Assembly: GCA_029688995.1 (NCBI GenBank)
Contig: JARULA010000007.1
Span: 62,001 to 126,000, forward strand
DNA: 64,000 nt
DNA from: Marinilabiliaceae bacterium ANBcel2
GTDB lineage: Bacteria; Bacteroidota; Bacteroidia; Bacteroidales; Marinilabiliaceae
Direction: 5' to 3'
Part shown: piece after piece, positions 9,994-18,967 of the stretch
Layout: every line of letters begins with the position of its first letter
Numbering within the stretch: the first letter of the stretch is position 1
The notes under the pieces: generated by a model
Databases searched by the model: none
Told to the model about the DNA's origin: nothing
Seen by the model: the letters and a program-made list of their open reading frames with translations, nothing else
Position numbers and translations under genes: made by a program

Positions 9994-12900
9994 ATGAGAT
10001 ACAGTTTTATAAATAGAGGTTGTCTATTTTTTTTTATATTAATAATTACATCTTGCTCCACTCAAAAAAATACATGGTGGTCGAGAAATTACCATAGTAT
10101 TACCGCCAGATATAATGCTCTTTTTAATGGAGAACAGAGCTTTAAAAGAGGGGAACAGACTCTAATAGATGCCAATATAGATGATTTTACCACCATTTTA
10201 CACCTTTTCCCTTATGAAGGAAGAGAAAAGGCACAGCTTGTTGAAAGCAATATGGCAAGAGCAATTGAAAAAGCAGAAAAAATTATTCGTAACAAATCCA
10301 TAACAGCTCCTCCCGAAAACCCACCATCCCCCGGAACAGTAAGATATGAATCATTTAAAGATCGCAGAGAATTTAACAGGGCAGTTGATGAAGCCTACAT
10401 ACTACTAGGCAAAGCCCACTTATACAATCATGACTACTACAATGCTCTGGCCGTTTTTAACCGTACAATAAGAGAATTCCCTGCTCAAAGCGCAAGATTT
10501 AAAGCCTTAATATGGATGGCTCGCACATACATTGAGATGGGAGATTATAACAATGCAAGAATATCTCTTGACAGATACCGCTCAGAGGGAACTGCCCCAA
10601 CATCTTTCAGAGGAAAATATGCATCAACCTATGGTAGTTATTTAATCCATACAAACAACTACAATGATGCTATTGAATATATAAAAATAGCTTCGGAGAA
10701 CGCTCCCGGAAAATGGCACCGGGTTAGACGCAAATATATTTTGGGGCAACTCTATGAGGGCACAGGCAACCATGTTAAAGCTAAAGAATCATTTAGATCA
10801 GTTTTCCGCTCTAACCCCAATTATGAGATGGCTCTAAATGCACGAATAAGACAGACAATAAATAGAGGTATCGCAAACAGCAGTGATGCCGAAAACACCG
10901 TGAAAGAGCTTGAAGAAATGGCAGCACACCCCAACAACCGCGAATATCGCGACTATATTTACAATGCGATAGCACAAGTTTGGATTGAAAAGGGCGAAAA
11001 AGAGAGAGCCATTACAAATTTAAAATTATCAGCAGGTTACAACGAAATAAACAACTCTCTTCTTGCAGAGACCTACATCCAACTTGGGGAACTAACTTTT
11101 GAAGAATCCTCCTACTCAGAATCTTATAGTTACTATAACAGCTCTCTAAACCTTATACTACCAGATGATCCCCGACGAGAAACCATTGAGTCACGCCATA
11201 ATGGATTAGAGAGACTCTCAACAGAATTTGATACTATAGTACGTGAAGATAGTCTGCAAACCCTTGCGCTAATGAGCGAAGAAGACCTTAACATCTTTAT
11301 CGACAACCTGCAGGAAGAGATGCGACATGCACAGATGCAGAGCACAGAAGAGGAAGATATAGGCAGAAGACTTTCAGCTGCACCTGCACAGAGAAGAGGC
11401 GCCGGACAAAACCTTTTTGGCAGAGAAGAGGCACAATGGTATTTTTATAATAACTCTGCTGTTAGTCTGGGTAAAATGGAATTTGAAAGAAGATGGGGCA
11501 ACCGCACTCTATCGGATAACTGGAGACGCGCCGATGACTCTTCAACAGAGTACCGCACCGAAGAGATTACACAACCGGGAATGCCGGGATTACCCGCTGA
11601 AGATGCTCAAAGCATACCTGGAGACAGTGACAATGGAGAGATTGCTCTGCCAACCAGAGAGGAGCTTTTAGCAGATATTCCACTTACACCAGAAAAACTG
11701 GACATCTCACACAACAAACTGGCTCAATCACTATTTAATGCAGGTATTATTCTCTATAATCACTTTAAAGATTACTCATCTGCAGCAGAGATGCTAACTA
11801 ACCTGTCAACTCAATATCCAAACCACCATCTTGCAGAAGAAGCACTCTTTTGGGCATACAAAGCCTGCCAGGAAATTGACAATATAGAAAGAATGGAGCA
11901 GATTAAAAGTGAACTGCAAAACAGTTTCCCTGCAGGACGCTATACTGCTTTTATAACCGACCCTGAAACAGTTGAAGCCGAAAGAGAGATGGCCAAATCA
12001 ATGAATGAATTATATAAAGAGGCATATAACGATTTTAGAAGCAATCGCTTAAATGAAGCTATCAATAAGAGTTCAACCATAAAAGCCGAAGCAAGAGACT
12101 CCTCCCTTATAAGAAAAGCTTCCCTATTAACTGCTGTTATAACAGGAGCAGAGGGAGATACAACAGCATTTAGGTCACATCTGCAAGAGATTGAACTCCA
12201 TTTTCCAAATACAGAGGAGGCAGAAACAGCAAATAGATGGCTGGCTTTACTTAAAGAAGGGAAAGTGCCGGCAAGCTCTCTTGCCTTAACAGAAAGAGAA
12301 CCAACAACTACCGGGGAGTTAACAGAAAAAGCAGAAGAGGAGGATAGATTAAAAGAGATATACATATTCAACCCTGAAGAGGAACATTTTGTTTTTGTAA
12401 TATCAACAGATGAAACAGATATCAACAGACTGCAATTCAATATAGCTGAATACAACTTCTCAAGATATACAATGTCCGATTTTGATATAGAAAATTTAAA
12501 GCTGCCACAGGGAGAAAATATCACCATAACAGGTCCTTTCAAAAATTCAGATGAAGCAATGGACTACTTCTACTCTTTACGATCAAGACCCTTAACATTT
12601 AATGTAGATAATATTGATACTCCCCAACTAATGGCAGCCTCAGAAAAAAACCTCAATACCCTTAAAGAGCGTGATACCCATAGTGACTACAGAGAATTCT
12701 TTACAGAGCACTATTTAAGAGGAAGAGGAGGCACAGAAATTATGATTCCCGAAGAGCAGGTAGCCGCAGAGGAAGATGATGAAATCAACTATAAAGTTGC
12801 TGATAAAGATAAAGAGCATCTCGCGATGATTTTGGTTACCGAAAGAGCAGATATAAACCGGGTAGCAGGATTTTTAACAGGCCATGCGTTAAATGAATTC

Positions 12901-13140
12901 AATATTAATGTATCATCATACGACATCTCCTTAGAAAATGGAGAAACAGTTGTTGTAGTTGAGAAGTTTCCCGATAAAACAACCGCTCAAAAGTTTACAG
13001 AGAGCCTGGGAAATGTTAACTTTTGGAATACTCGTCTGGGAGGAGCATCATGGCAACGGACAGTTATAACAGAAGATAATCTGGAGTTGATTAAAAAAGA
13101 GGGGAGCACCAAAAGTTATTTTGAATTTATTAAGGAGTAA
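9994..13140 (+). CDS. porW: Type IX secretion lipoprotein PorW/SprE, TPR-rich
   Basis: PorW (SprE in Flavobacterium) is an outer-membrane lipoprotein needed for type IX secretion and thought to link the periplasmic ring to the translocon. The 1048-residue product has a lipobox ending at C21 (IITSC) followed by the family's conserved N-terminus (NTWWSRNYHSITARYNALFN). Tetratricopeptide-like helical repeats fill about residues 120-400 and resume at 570-770 (for example LAQSLFNAGIILYNHFKDYS). An acidic, low-complexity linker lies near 430-560. The C-terminus carries two diverged copies of a domain of about 110 residues (798-907 and 942-1047), each opening with a hydrophobic strand and DINR and closing with a Tyr/Phe-rich segment. 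porX follows 4 bp downstream, implying one transcript. Confidence 0.88.
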   Translation: MRYSFINRGCLFFFILIITSCSTQKNTWWSRNYHSITARYNALFNGEQSFKRGEQTLIDANIDDFTTILHLFPYEGREKAQLVESNMARAIEKAEKIIRNKSITAPPENPPSPGTVRYESFKDRREFNRAVDEAYILLGKAHLYNHDYYNALAVFNRTIREFPAQSARFKALIWMARTYIEMGDYNNARISLDRYRSEGTAPTSFRGKYASTYGSYLIHTNNYNDAIEYIKIASENAPGKWHRVRRKYILGQLYEGTGNHVKAKESFRSVFRSNPNYEMALNARIRQTINRGIANSSDAENTVKELEEMAAHPNNREYRDYIYNAIAQVWIEKGEKERAITNLKLSAGYNEINNSLLAETYIQLGELTFEESSYSESYSYYNSSLNLILPDDPRRETIESRHNGLERLSTEFDTIVREDSLQTLALMSEEDLNIFIDNLQEEMRHAQMQSTEEEDIGRRLSAAPAQRRGAGQNLFGREEAQWYFYNNSAVSLGKMEFERRWGNRTLSDNWRRADDSSTEYRTEEITQPGMPGLPAEDAQSIPGDSDNGEIALPTREELLADIPLTPEKLDISHNKLAQSLFNAGIILYNHFKDYSSAAEMLTNLSTQYPNHHLAEEALFWAYKACQEIDNIERMEQIKSELQNSFPAGRYTAFITDPETVEAEREMAKSMNELYKEAYNDFRSNRLNEAINKSSTIKAEARDSSLIRKASLLTAVITGAEGDTTAFRSHLQEIELHFPNTEEAETANRWLALLKEGKVPASSLALTEREPTTTGELTEKAEEEDRLKEIYIFNPEEEHFVFVISTDETDINRLQFNIAEYNFSRYTMSDFDIENLKLPQGENITITGPFKNSDEAMDYFYSLRSRPLTFNVDNIDTPQLMAASEKNLNTLKERDTHSDYREFFTEHYLRGRGGTEIMIPEEQVAAEEDDEINYKVADKDKEHLAMILVTERADINRVAGFLTGHALNEFNINVSSYDISLENGETVVVVEKFPDKTTAQKFTESLGNVNFWNTRLGGASWQRTVITEDNLELIKKEGSTKSYFEFIKE

Positions 13141-13144
13141 ACTT

Positions 13145-14701
13145 ATGGAACAAAACAGCAAGTTCAAACTATTATGGGTAGATGACGAAATAGAGCATCT
13201 AAAACCCCATATTCTCTTTTTAAATGAAAAAGGGTATAGAGTGGAGACAGCTACAAATGGACAGGATGCTATCTCAATGTTAGCAGAAAAGAGTTACAGT
13301 CTGCTTTTTCTGGATGAAAATATGCCCGGACTAAGTGGATTGGAGACCTTAATGCGAATTAAAAAAGAGCATCCCACTCTACCGGTTGTTATGGTAACCA
13401 AAAGTGAGGAGGAGGATATTATGGATGAAGCTATTGGAAGCAAAATAGCAGATTATCTTATAAAACCGGTAAACCCAAAACAGATCTTATCATCTATAAA
13501 AAAGATACTTGGACGACAATCACTGGTATCGCAAAAAACAACCACCGATTATCAATCTGTCTTTTCAGGGTTGGGAATGAAGATAAATGAAAACCTCTCT
13601 TACAGGGAATGGTATGACATCTACCGGCAATTGGTTTTTTGGGAGTTAGAGCTTGAGATTGCAGATAGTCCGATGAACGAAGTTCTGTTAATGCAAAAGA
13701 ACGATGCAAACAATCAGTTTGCAAAATTTATTAAAGAGAACTATACCAATTGGCTCAATAGTGACGACGCCCCTCTTATGTCACACACGCTACTGAAAAA
13801 AAGAGTGGTTCCCCTTCTGAATGAGAAAAAAAATCCCGTTTTAATTGTTATCGATAATTTTAGATATGATCAGTGGGAAACTATAAAAAGCATAATAGAC
13901 CCTTACTTTGAAATATCAAAAGATGAGCTATATTACAGCATTTTGCCAACTGCAACGCAATATTCAAGAAACGCTATTTTTTCGGGACTGCTACCATCTC
14001 AAATTGAAAAGATTAATCCTGAATTATGGATAGGAGATGATGATGAGGGAGGTAAAAATCAGTTTGAAGAGGAGCTGTTAAATGACTATTTTAAAAGAGT
14101 AAGAAAAAAAATCAAAATCAGCTATAATAAAATAACTGATAATGAGAGTGGAAAAAAATTAACAGAAAATATATCATCCCTTAAAAATTACGACCTTTCG
14201 GTAATAGTGGTCAATTTCGTAGATATGCTTTCACATGCAAGAACCGAAATGAAGATGATAAAAGAGCTTATTTCAGATGAGCCGGCATATCGCTCTATGA
14301 CAAAATCATGGTTTATTTACTCCCCGGTTCATGAACTACTTAAAAAACTTTCTCAAGAGAAGGCAGATGTGATAATAACAACCGATCATGGAACTATAAG
14401 AGTTGAAAAGCCTGTTAAGGTTATAGGCGATCGTAAAACAAATACCAATTTAAGATATAAACAGGGAAAAAATCTTGCATGTGATTCAAAAAACATTTTT
14501 AAAATTACAGAACCTTTAACAGCATACCTGCCACGACCAAACCTCTCGACCTCATATATTTTTGCTACAGGAACAGATTTTTTTGCATATCCAAACAACT
14601 TTAACTATTATGTAAGTTATTATAAAGATACTTTTCAGCATGGAGGAATATCTATGGAAGAGATGCTTATTCCTTTTGCAGTTCTTAAAGGAAAAGGTTA
14701 A
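13145..14701 (+). CDS. porX: PorX: T9SS response regulator with PglZ/alkaline phosphatase-like domain
   Basis: PorX is the cytoplasmic response regulator of type IX secretion, in which the output domain is a PglZ (alkaline-phosphatase superfamily) nucleotide phosphodiesterase domain. From the ATG at 13145 the 518-residue product shows a receiver domain with D13/D14, phospho-acceptor D57 (LLFLDENMPG), T85 and K107. A helical linker follows, then a PglZ domain with D237 (VLIVIDNFRYDQW), nucleophile T271 (TATQYSRNAIFSG), TTDHG near 418 and a late FQHGG. T271 falls at the position known for characterised PorX proteins, which supports this start over the TTG at 13121 inside porW. It is 4 bp after porW and 5 bp before tsaE, so the genes are probably co-transcribed. 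Confidence 0.93.
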   Translation: MEQNSKFKLLWVDDEIEHLKPHILFLNEKGYRVETATNGQDAISMLAEKSYSLLFLDENMPGLSGLETLMRIKKEHPTLPVVMVTKSEEEDIMDEAIGSKIADYLIKPVNPKQILSSIKKILGRQSLVSQKTTTDYQSVFSGLGMKINENLSYREWYDIYRQLVFWELELEIADSPMNEVLLMQKNDANNQFAKFIKENYTNWLNSDDAPLMSHTLLKKRVVPLLNEKKNPVLIVIDNFRYDQWETIKSIIDPYFEISKDELYYSILPTATQYSRNAIFSGLLPSQIEKINPELWIGDDDEGGKNQFEEELLNDYFKRVRKKIKISYNKITDNESGKKLTENISSLKNYDLSVIVVNFVDMLSHARTEMKMIKELISDEPAYRSMTKSWFIYSPVHELLKKLSQEKADVIITTDHGTIRVEKPVKVIGDRKTNTNLRYKQGKNLACDSKNIFKITEPLTAYLPRPNLSTSYIFATGTDFFAYPNNFNYYVSYYKDTFQHGGISMEEMLIPFAVLKGKG

Positions 14702-14706
14702 AACAG

Positions 14707-15141
14707 ATGGATAAAAAAAGTAATAAAGAATTTATCGTTAAAAAAGAGAGCGAACTTGAGAGGGTTGCATCTGCAATAATTGAAGAGATTAAAGAGACCC
14801 CGGTAGTAGTAATTTTTGGTGAGATGGGCGTTGGCAAAACAACCTTTATAAAAGAGATATGTTCACACTTAGGGGTTAAAGAGAGCGTTAACAGTCCGAG
14901 CTACTCCATAATAAACCACTATCTTAACAACCAACAGCAATCTATTTACCATTTTGACCTATACCGACTTAAAAATAGTGAGGAGTTTTTTGATATAGGG
15001 GGCGAGGACTATTTATACAGCGGCGATATCTGCTTAATTGAGTGGCCCGATATTATCCGGGATATTTTGCCCGACAATATATTAAAAGTAACAATTACTT
15101 CAGATATTGACCAAACAAGAAAAATTGTATTCTCAAAATAA
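14707..15141 (+). CDS. tsaE: tRNA threonylcarbamoyladenosine biosynthesis ATPase TsaE
   Basis: TsaE is the P-loop ATPase that works with TsaB and TsaD in making the t6A37 modification of ANN-decoding tRNAs. The 144-residue length is typical. The Walker A motif GEMGVGKTTFIKEI lies near residue 38. The conserved SPSYSIINHY and YHFDLYRLKN segments and LIEWPDII (family signature LIEWPE) are all visible. The ATG at 14707 lies 5 bp after porX. Confidence 0.95.
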   Translation: MDKKSNKEFIVKKESELERVASAIIEEIKETPVVVIFGEMGVGKTTFIKEICSHLGVKESVNSPSYSIINHYLNNQQQSIYHFDLYRLKNSEEFFDIGGEDYLYSGDICLIEWPDIIRDILPDNILKVTITSDIDQTRKIVFSK

Positions 15142-15150
15142 CTATCTGGT

Positions 15151-16377
15151 ATGACCGACATAGACAAAAAAGCCTCCTATTTTGCAATAAGTCAAAATCA
15201 AGTGATTCCCGGAGAAGAGATGCTTGAAACCGGCAGAAGAAAGAAAAAACTAACTATAGGAATGCCGCTTGAAATTGATAAAAACGAAAATAGAATAGCG
15301 CTCTCTCCTCAGGGGGTTGAACTATTAACCGGTAACGGTCATGAAATTATAATGGAGAGTGGTACCGGCGATCGTGCCAACTATTTTGATAAAGATTTTT
15401 CAGAAGCAGGGGCTATTATAACTAAAAACAGAGAAGAGGTTTATAAAAGTGAAATTGTTCTAAAAATCTCTCCTCCAAATCAAGAGGAGACAGAGCTTCT
15501 TCATCCCAACCAACTACTCCTTTCATACCTTAGAATATCAAGCCAGTCGGCAAAAAGTATCAGGCAGTTAATGAGTAAAAAAATAAATGCCCTCTCCTAT
15601 GAGTTTATGAAAGATAGCCACGACTGCTACCCTGTAATAAGAAGTATGAGCGAAATAGAGGGATATGCAGCAATAACCATTGCCTCAGAATATTTAAGTA
15701 AAGTTCATGGTGGTAAAGGAGTTCTTCTGGGAGGAATAACAGGAGTATCACCTGCAGAAGTAGTAATTATAGGAGCAGGAACTGCCGGCGAATTTGCTGC
15801 AAGAGCTGCTCTTGGTTTAGGATGTCAGGTTAAGATCTTTGACAACTCCTACCAAAAACTTAAAGATCTGGAGCGAAATACCGGACAAAAACTCTTTACC
15901 TCCATACTGCATCCTCAGGTTCTTGTAAAAGCATTAAAATCGGCCGATGCCGTTATTACCAGTCTGCGCTACTTCGACTCCGACTACGGATTTTTAATAA
16001 CCCGAGAAGATATAGAGAAGATGAAGCCGGGATCAATTATTATCGATTTAAGTGCAGGAAACGGAGGCTGTTTTGAAAGTGACACAACATTTAAAGCATC
16101 AATCCACCCGGTTGTTGATAAAAGGGGTGTTATTTGCTATTCAGTGCCCAATGTCTCCTCAAGAGTGGCAAGAACAGCATCAATTGCACTAAGCAATATT
16201 TTTGCTCCGGCCTTACTTAAAATGGCCGATGCAGGAGGAGTTCATCAGCTGCTAAAAGAGAACCCGGGAGTAAGAAATGGCACATATATCTATAAAGGAA
16301 TATTAACCAATAACCATATAGCCAACAGGTTTAATATTCCTGCAAAAGATATCGGACTACTTTTAGCTGCATTCTAG
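15151..16377 (+). CDS. ald: Alanine dehydrogenase
   Basis: Predicted NAD-dependent L-alanine dehydrogenase interconverting alanine with pyruvate and ammonia. The N-terminal AlaDh/PNT domain (about 30-165: IGMPLEIDKNENRIALSP, then ILKISPP-type segments) precedes a Rossmann NAD domain (about 170-340) with VVIIGAGTAGEFAARAALGLG. The 408-residue length is longer than the classical enzyme of about 370 residues because of an N-terminal extension typical of Bacteroidota homologues. It starts 9 bp after tsaE, as the last gene of the porW-porX-tsaE-ald run. Confidence 0.85.
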   Translation: MTDIDKKASYFAISQNQVIPGEEMLETGRRKKKLTIGMPLEIDKNENRIALSPQGVELLTGNGHEIIMESGTGDRANYFDKDFSEAGAIITKNREEVYKSEIVLKISPPNQEETELLHPNQLLLSYLRISSQSAKSIRQLMSKKINALSYEFMKDSHDCYPVIRSMSEIEGYAAITIASEYLSKVHGGKGVLLGGITGVSPAEVVIIGAGTAGEFAARAALGLGCQVKIFDNSYQKLKDLERNTGQKLFTSILHPQVLVKALKSADAVITSLRYFDSDYGFLITREDIEKMKPGSIIIDLSAGNGGCFESDTTFKASIHPVVDKRGVICYSVPNVSSRVARTASIALSNIFAPALLKMADAGGVHQLLKENPGVRNGTYIYKGILTNNHIANRFNIPAKDIGLLLAAF

Positions 16378-16423
16378 AGCAACTTATTACATATTTCAAC
16401 AAAAAAACGGCTCTATAAAAAGA

Positions 16424-16663
16424 TCAATTCACCGAAACCACCTCTTTTACAGAGGGCACTTTTGATTTTAAAACCATTTCAACTCCATTCTTTAATGTTT
16501 GAACACTCATGGGGCAACCATCGCATGCTCCCAGGAGCTCAACCTTAACAACAAAGTCATCGGTAATATCTACAATAGAGATATCGCCGCCGTCCGACTG
16601 CAAGTAGGGGCGTATCCCTTCCATTGCTGCTTCAATCTCTTTTACAATCTTCTCTCTTTCCAT
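16424..16663 (-). CDS. NifU C-terminal (Nfu) domain iron-sulfur carrier
   Basis: A stand-alone 79-residue Nfu domain. Such proteins bind a [4Fe-4S] cluster across a dimer through a CxxC motif and pass it to target enzymes. The motif CDGCPM is present near residue 47, with the family N-terminal region LQSDGGDISIVDI. It follows mrp by 1 bp, so both are surely co-transcribed, consistent with a joint role in Fe-S delivery. Confidence 0.92.
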   Translation of the reverse strand: MEREKIVKEIEAAMEGIRPYLQSDGGDISIVDITDDFVVKVELLGACDGCPMSVQTLKNGVEMVLKSKVPSVKEVVSVN

Positions 16664-16664
16664 A

Positions 16665-17771
16665 TTAACCTCTCTTTACCTGAACTATTTTTGTAGGTGG
16701 CAGATCCTCGTTACGCTTATTAACAGCACTTATCACCTCCCGGGCAATACTATCAAAAGAGCTCCCGGTAATAGAATCTTTATTTAAAGCCATTGGCTGA
16801 CCATCATCGCCACCTTCGCGGATGCTTTGAACCAAAGGCAGTTGCCCCAATAGAGGAACTCCAAGCTTTTCTGAGAGCTTTTTACCTCCATCTTTACCAA
16901 AGATGTAATACTTGTTATCGGGTAACTCAGCAGGAGTAAACCATGCCATATTCTCTATCAATCCGAGCACCGGCACAGCTACCTGCTTGCCGGTAAACAT
17001 ACTAATTCCCTTACGCGCATCAGCCAATGCAACCTCCTGGGGAGTAGTAACAATAACGGCACCTGTAAGAGCAATAGTTTGTACAACTGTTAAATGCACA
17101 TCACTTGTACCGGGCGGCATATCAATCAAAAGGTAATCCAGATCATCCCACTTTGCATCTCCCAACAACTGCTTTAAAGCATTAGTAGCCATAGCACCCC
17201 GCCATACTAAAGCATCTTCAGGATCAACAAAATATCCAATACTCAATAGTTTTACACCATACTTTTCTACAGGAATAATCCTCTCCTTACCATCATACTT
17301 TTCAACAACCGGACGAGCATCTTCGGTGCCAAACATTTTAGGGATAGAAGGACCAAAAATATCTGCATCCAAAAGTCCGACCTTATATCCCATCTGAGCC
17401 AATGATACTGCAAGTGAAGCAGTCACAGTAGATTTACCCACACCACCTTTACCAGATGCTACAGCTATTACATTTTTAACATCGGGCAAAAGGGGCTTCT
17501 GATTAATCTCCCGTTTTTTAACCTTTACATATATATTACCCTCTATCTGCGCCTCTTCTCCAACATATTTTTTTATAGCCATCACAGAGGCCTTCTTTAT
17601 TTTAGATATAAGGGGATCATTTGCACGATCAAAAATAAGGGAAAAACTTATCTCTTTACCATTAATGCGTATATCATCTTCAACCATGCCAAGTGAAACA
17701 ATATCCTTATTTTTAGCAGGATGAACAACATGTTTTAACGCATCAGTTATAAGAGTAGGATAGTAATTCAT
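16665..17771 (-). CDS. mrp: Mrp/NBP35-family P-loop ATPase (ApbC-like Fe-S carrier)
   Basis: A 368-residue Mrp protein: MIP18/DUF59-like N-terminal domain (1-90), then a ParA/MinD-type ATPase domain with deviant Walker A GKGGVGKST, switch DADIFGPS and YLLIDMPPGTSD. The family carries a bridging Fe-S cluster for delivery. The C-terminal CxxC that classical ApbC/NBP35 proteins use as cluster ligand is absent; the region reads ENMAWFTPAELPDNKYYIFG. I recall this as the usual Bacteroidota form. The next gene encodes a CxxC-bearing Nfu protein. Confidence 0.92.
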   Translation of the reverse strand: MNYYPTLITDALKHVVHPAKNKDIVSLGMVEDDIRINGKEISFSLIFDRANDPLISKIKKASVMAIKKYVGEEAQIEGNIYVKVKKREINQKPLLPDVKNVIAVASGKGGVGKSTVTASLAVSLAQMGYKVGLLDADIFGPSIPKMFGTEDARPVVEKYDGKERIIPVEKYGVKLLSIGYFVDPEDALVWRGAMATNALKQLLGDAKWDDLDYLLIDMPPGTSDVHLTVVQTIALTGAVIVTTPQEVALADARKGISMFTGKQVAVPVLGLIENMAWFTPAELPDNKYYIFGKDGGKKLSEKLGVPLLGQLPLVQSIREGGDDGQPMALNKDSITGSSFDSIAREVISAVNKRNEDLPPTKIVQVKRG

Positions 17772-17830
17772 AGCTTACCTTTATTTAAACTTTATAAATA
17801 TAAGCACAAATTTAATAAAAAAATAGGATC

Positions 17831-18163
17831 TTACAGAGAAGCAGGATTCCAAAATAGCTTTTTAAACTCAACAACCCGATTGTCAGAGATAATAACACCC
17901 TCATTCTCAAGCAACTCTTGCATCATTTGCTCCCCCGGAAAAGCATGTTTGCCGGTGAGGTATCCATTACGGTTAACAATACGATGAGCAGGTATAAACT
18001 CACCACCCTTAAACAATCCATTATTTAGAATATACCCAACCATGCGAGCCGATCGCGGCATACCCAAAGCAGCAGCAATAGCCCCATAGGATGTTACACG
18101 TCCTTTAGGAATCTGCTTAACTATAGCAACTACATTATCACAAAAACTTTTGTTTTGAGTCAT
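17831..18163 (-). CDS. Alkyltransferase-like (ATL) / MGMT-family DNA-binding protein
   Basis: From the ATG at 18163 this is a 110-residue single-domain protein of the O6-alkylguanine-DNA alkyltransferase family. It has the helix-turn-helix (PKGRVTSYGAIAAALGMP), the finger SARMVG (R40), and the active-site region FIPAHRIVNRNG. The acceptor cysteine of PCHR is alanine (A59), so it cannot repair by alkyl transfer. Like other ATL proteins it probably binds alkylated bases and flags them for other repair systems. The ORF extends upstream to 18265, but that would overlap trmB. It is separated from trmB by 1 bp. Confidence 0.88.
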   Translation of the reverse strand: MTQNKSFCDNVVAIVKQIPKGRVTSYGAIAAALGMPRSARMVGYILNNGLFKGGEFIPAHRIVNRNGYLTGKHAFPGEQMMQELLENEGVIISDNRVVEFKKLFWNPASL

Positions 18164-18164
18164 C

Positions 18165-18953
18165 TTATGGATTAAAATCTCCAAGATTACCGGGAGCCTC
18201 AACGTTACTCCCAAAAATTTTAACCGATCGACCGGCATTGTGGTAGATATCGTAAGGAATATCAACTACCGGCTCTTTAAAAGGAGGTTTTGTCTCAATT
18301 TTAAAAGAGAGATATTTTATAGGAATATTATGAGACATAAACCGCTCCTCATAATAGGTACGGATAGATGTAAGTTCATCACCGGCGTTGGAGAAGTGTA
18401 AATTTTTATTATCGCAAATAACTTTAAATCTATTTTCATCTGCCACAGCCTTTGTATAGCAATATAAAAAGTTACTGTCTGTTTTAAGATGAATTGATCC
18501 CCCACACTTTAAAAATTGTGCATAGCTGTTTAAAAAACGAGTTGAGGTTAATCTTTTGCGCGTTTTATTCATTTGCGGATCGGGAAATGTAAGCCAAATC
18601 TCATCTACTTCTGATGCATCAAAGAAAGAGTTAATATGTTCAATTCGGGTACGAATAAAACCAACATTCTTTAACTTATCCCTGTACGACTCCAGAGCAC
18701 CTTGATGCATACGGGCTCCCTTAATATCAATCCCTATAAAGTTTTTATCCGGATATCTGCGAGCCAATCCTACAGTATATTCACCCTTACCACATCCAAG
18801 CTCCAGAACCACGGGGTTTGGATTACAAAAAAAATCTCTGGCCCATCGCCCCTTTAACTTATAATCGGTACGAAACACCTCATCAAAATCGGCCTGCACA
18901 ACATGACGAAACCGATTCATCTCAGCAAATTTTTTAAGCTTGTTTTTTGACAC
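18165..18953 (-). CDS. trmB: tRNA (guanine-N7-)-methyltransferase
   Basis: TrmB methylates G46 of tRNA at N7 using S-adenosylmethionine. The 262-residue product shows the SAM-binding motif LELGCGKGEYTVGLA, the catalytic-site motif LTFPDPQMNKTRKRL and the late SIRTYYEERF signature. It sits between gldH (14-bp gap) and the ATL gene (1-bp gap) in the minus-strand operon. Confidence 0.96.
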   Translation of the reverse strand: MSKNKLKKFAEMNRFRHVVQADFDEVFRTDYKLKGRWARDFFCNPNPVVLELGCGKGEYTVGLARRYPDKNFIGIDIKGARMHQGALESYRDKLKNVGFIRTRIEHINSFFDASEVDEIWLTFPDPQMNKTRKRLTSTRFLNSYAQFLKCGGSIHLKTDSNFLYCYTKAVADENRFKVICDNKNLHFSNAGDELTSIRTYYEERFMSHNIPIKYLSFKIETKPPFKEPVVDIPYDIYHNAGRSVKIFGSNVEAPGNLGDFNP

Positions 18954-18967
18954 CTCTACAAAAGATT

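Noticed and set aside
13121-13144. Earlier TTG start for porX inside porW
   Set aside because: ATG 13145 puts the PglZ nucleophile at T271, as in known PorX proteins, and avoids overlap with porW.
18164-18265. Longer N-terminus for the ATL gene
   Set aside because: The added residues are antisense-free but overlap the trmB coding region in another frame and do not belong to the MGMT fold.
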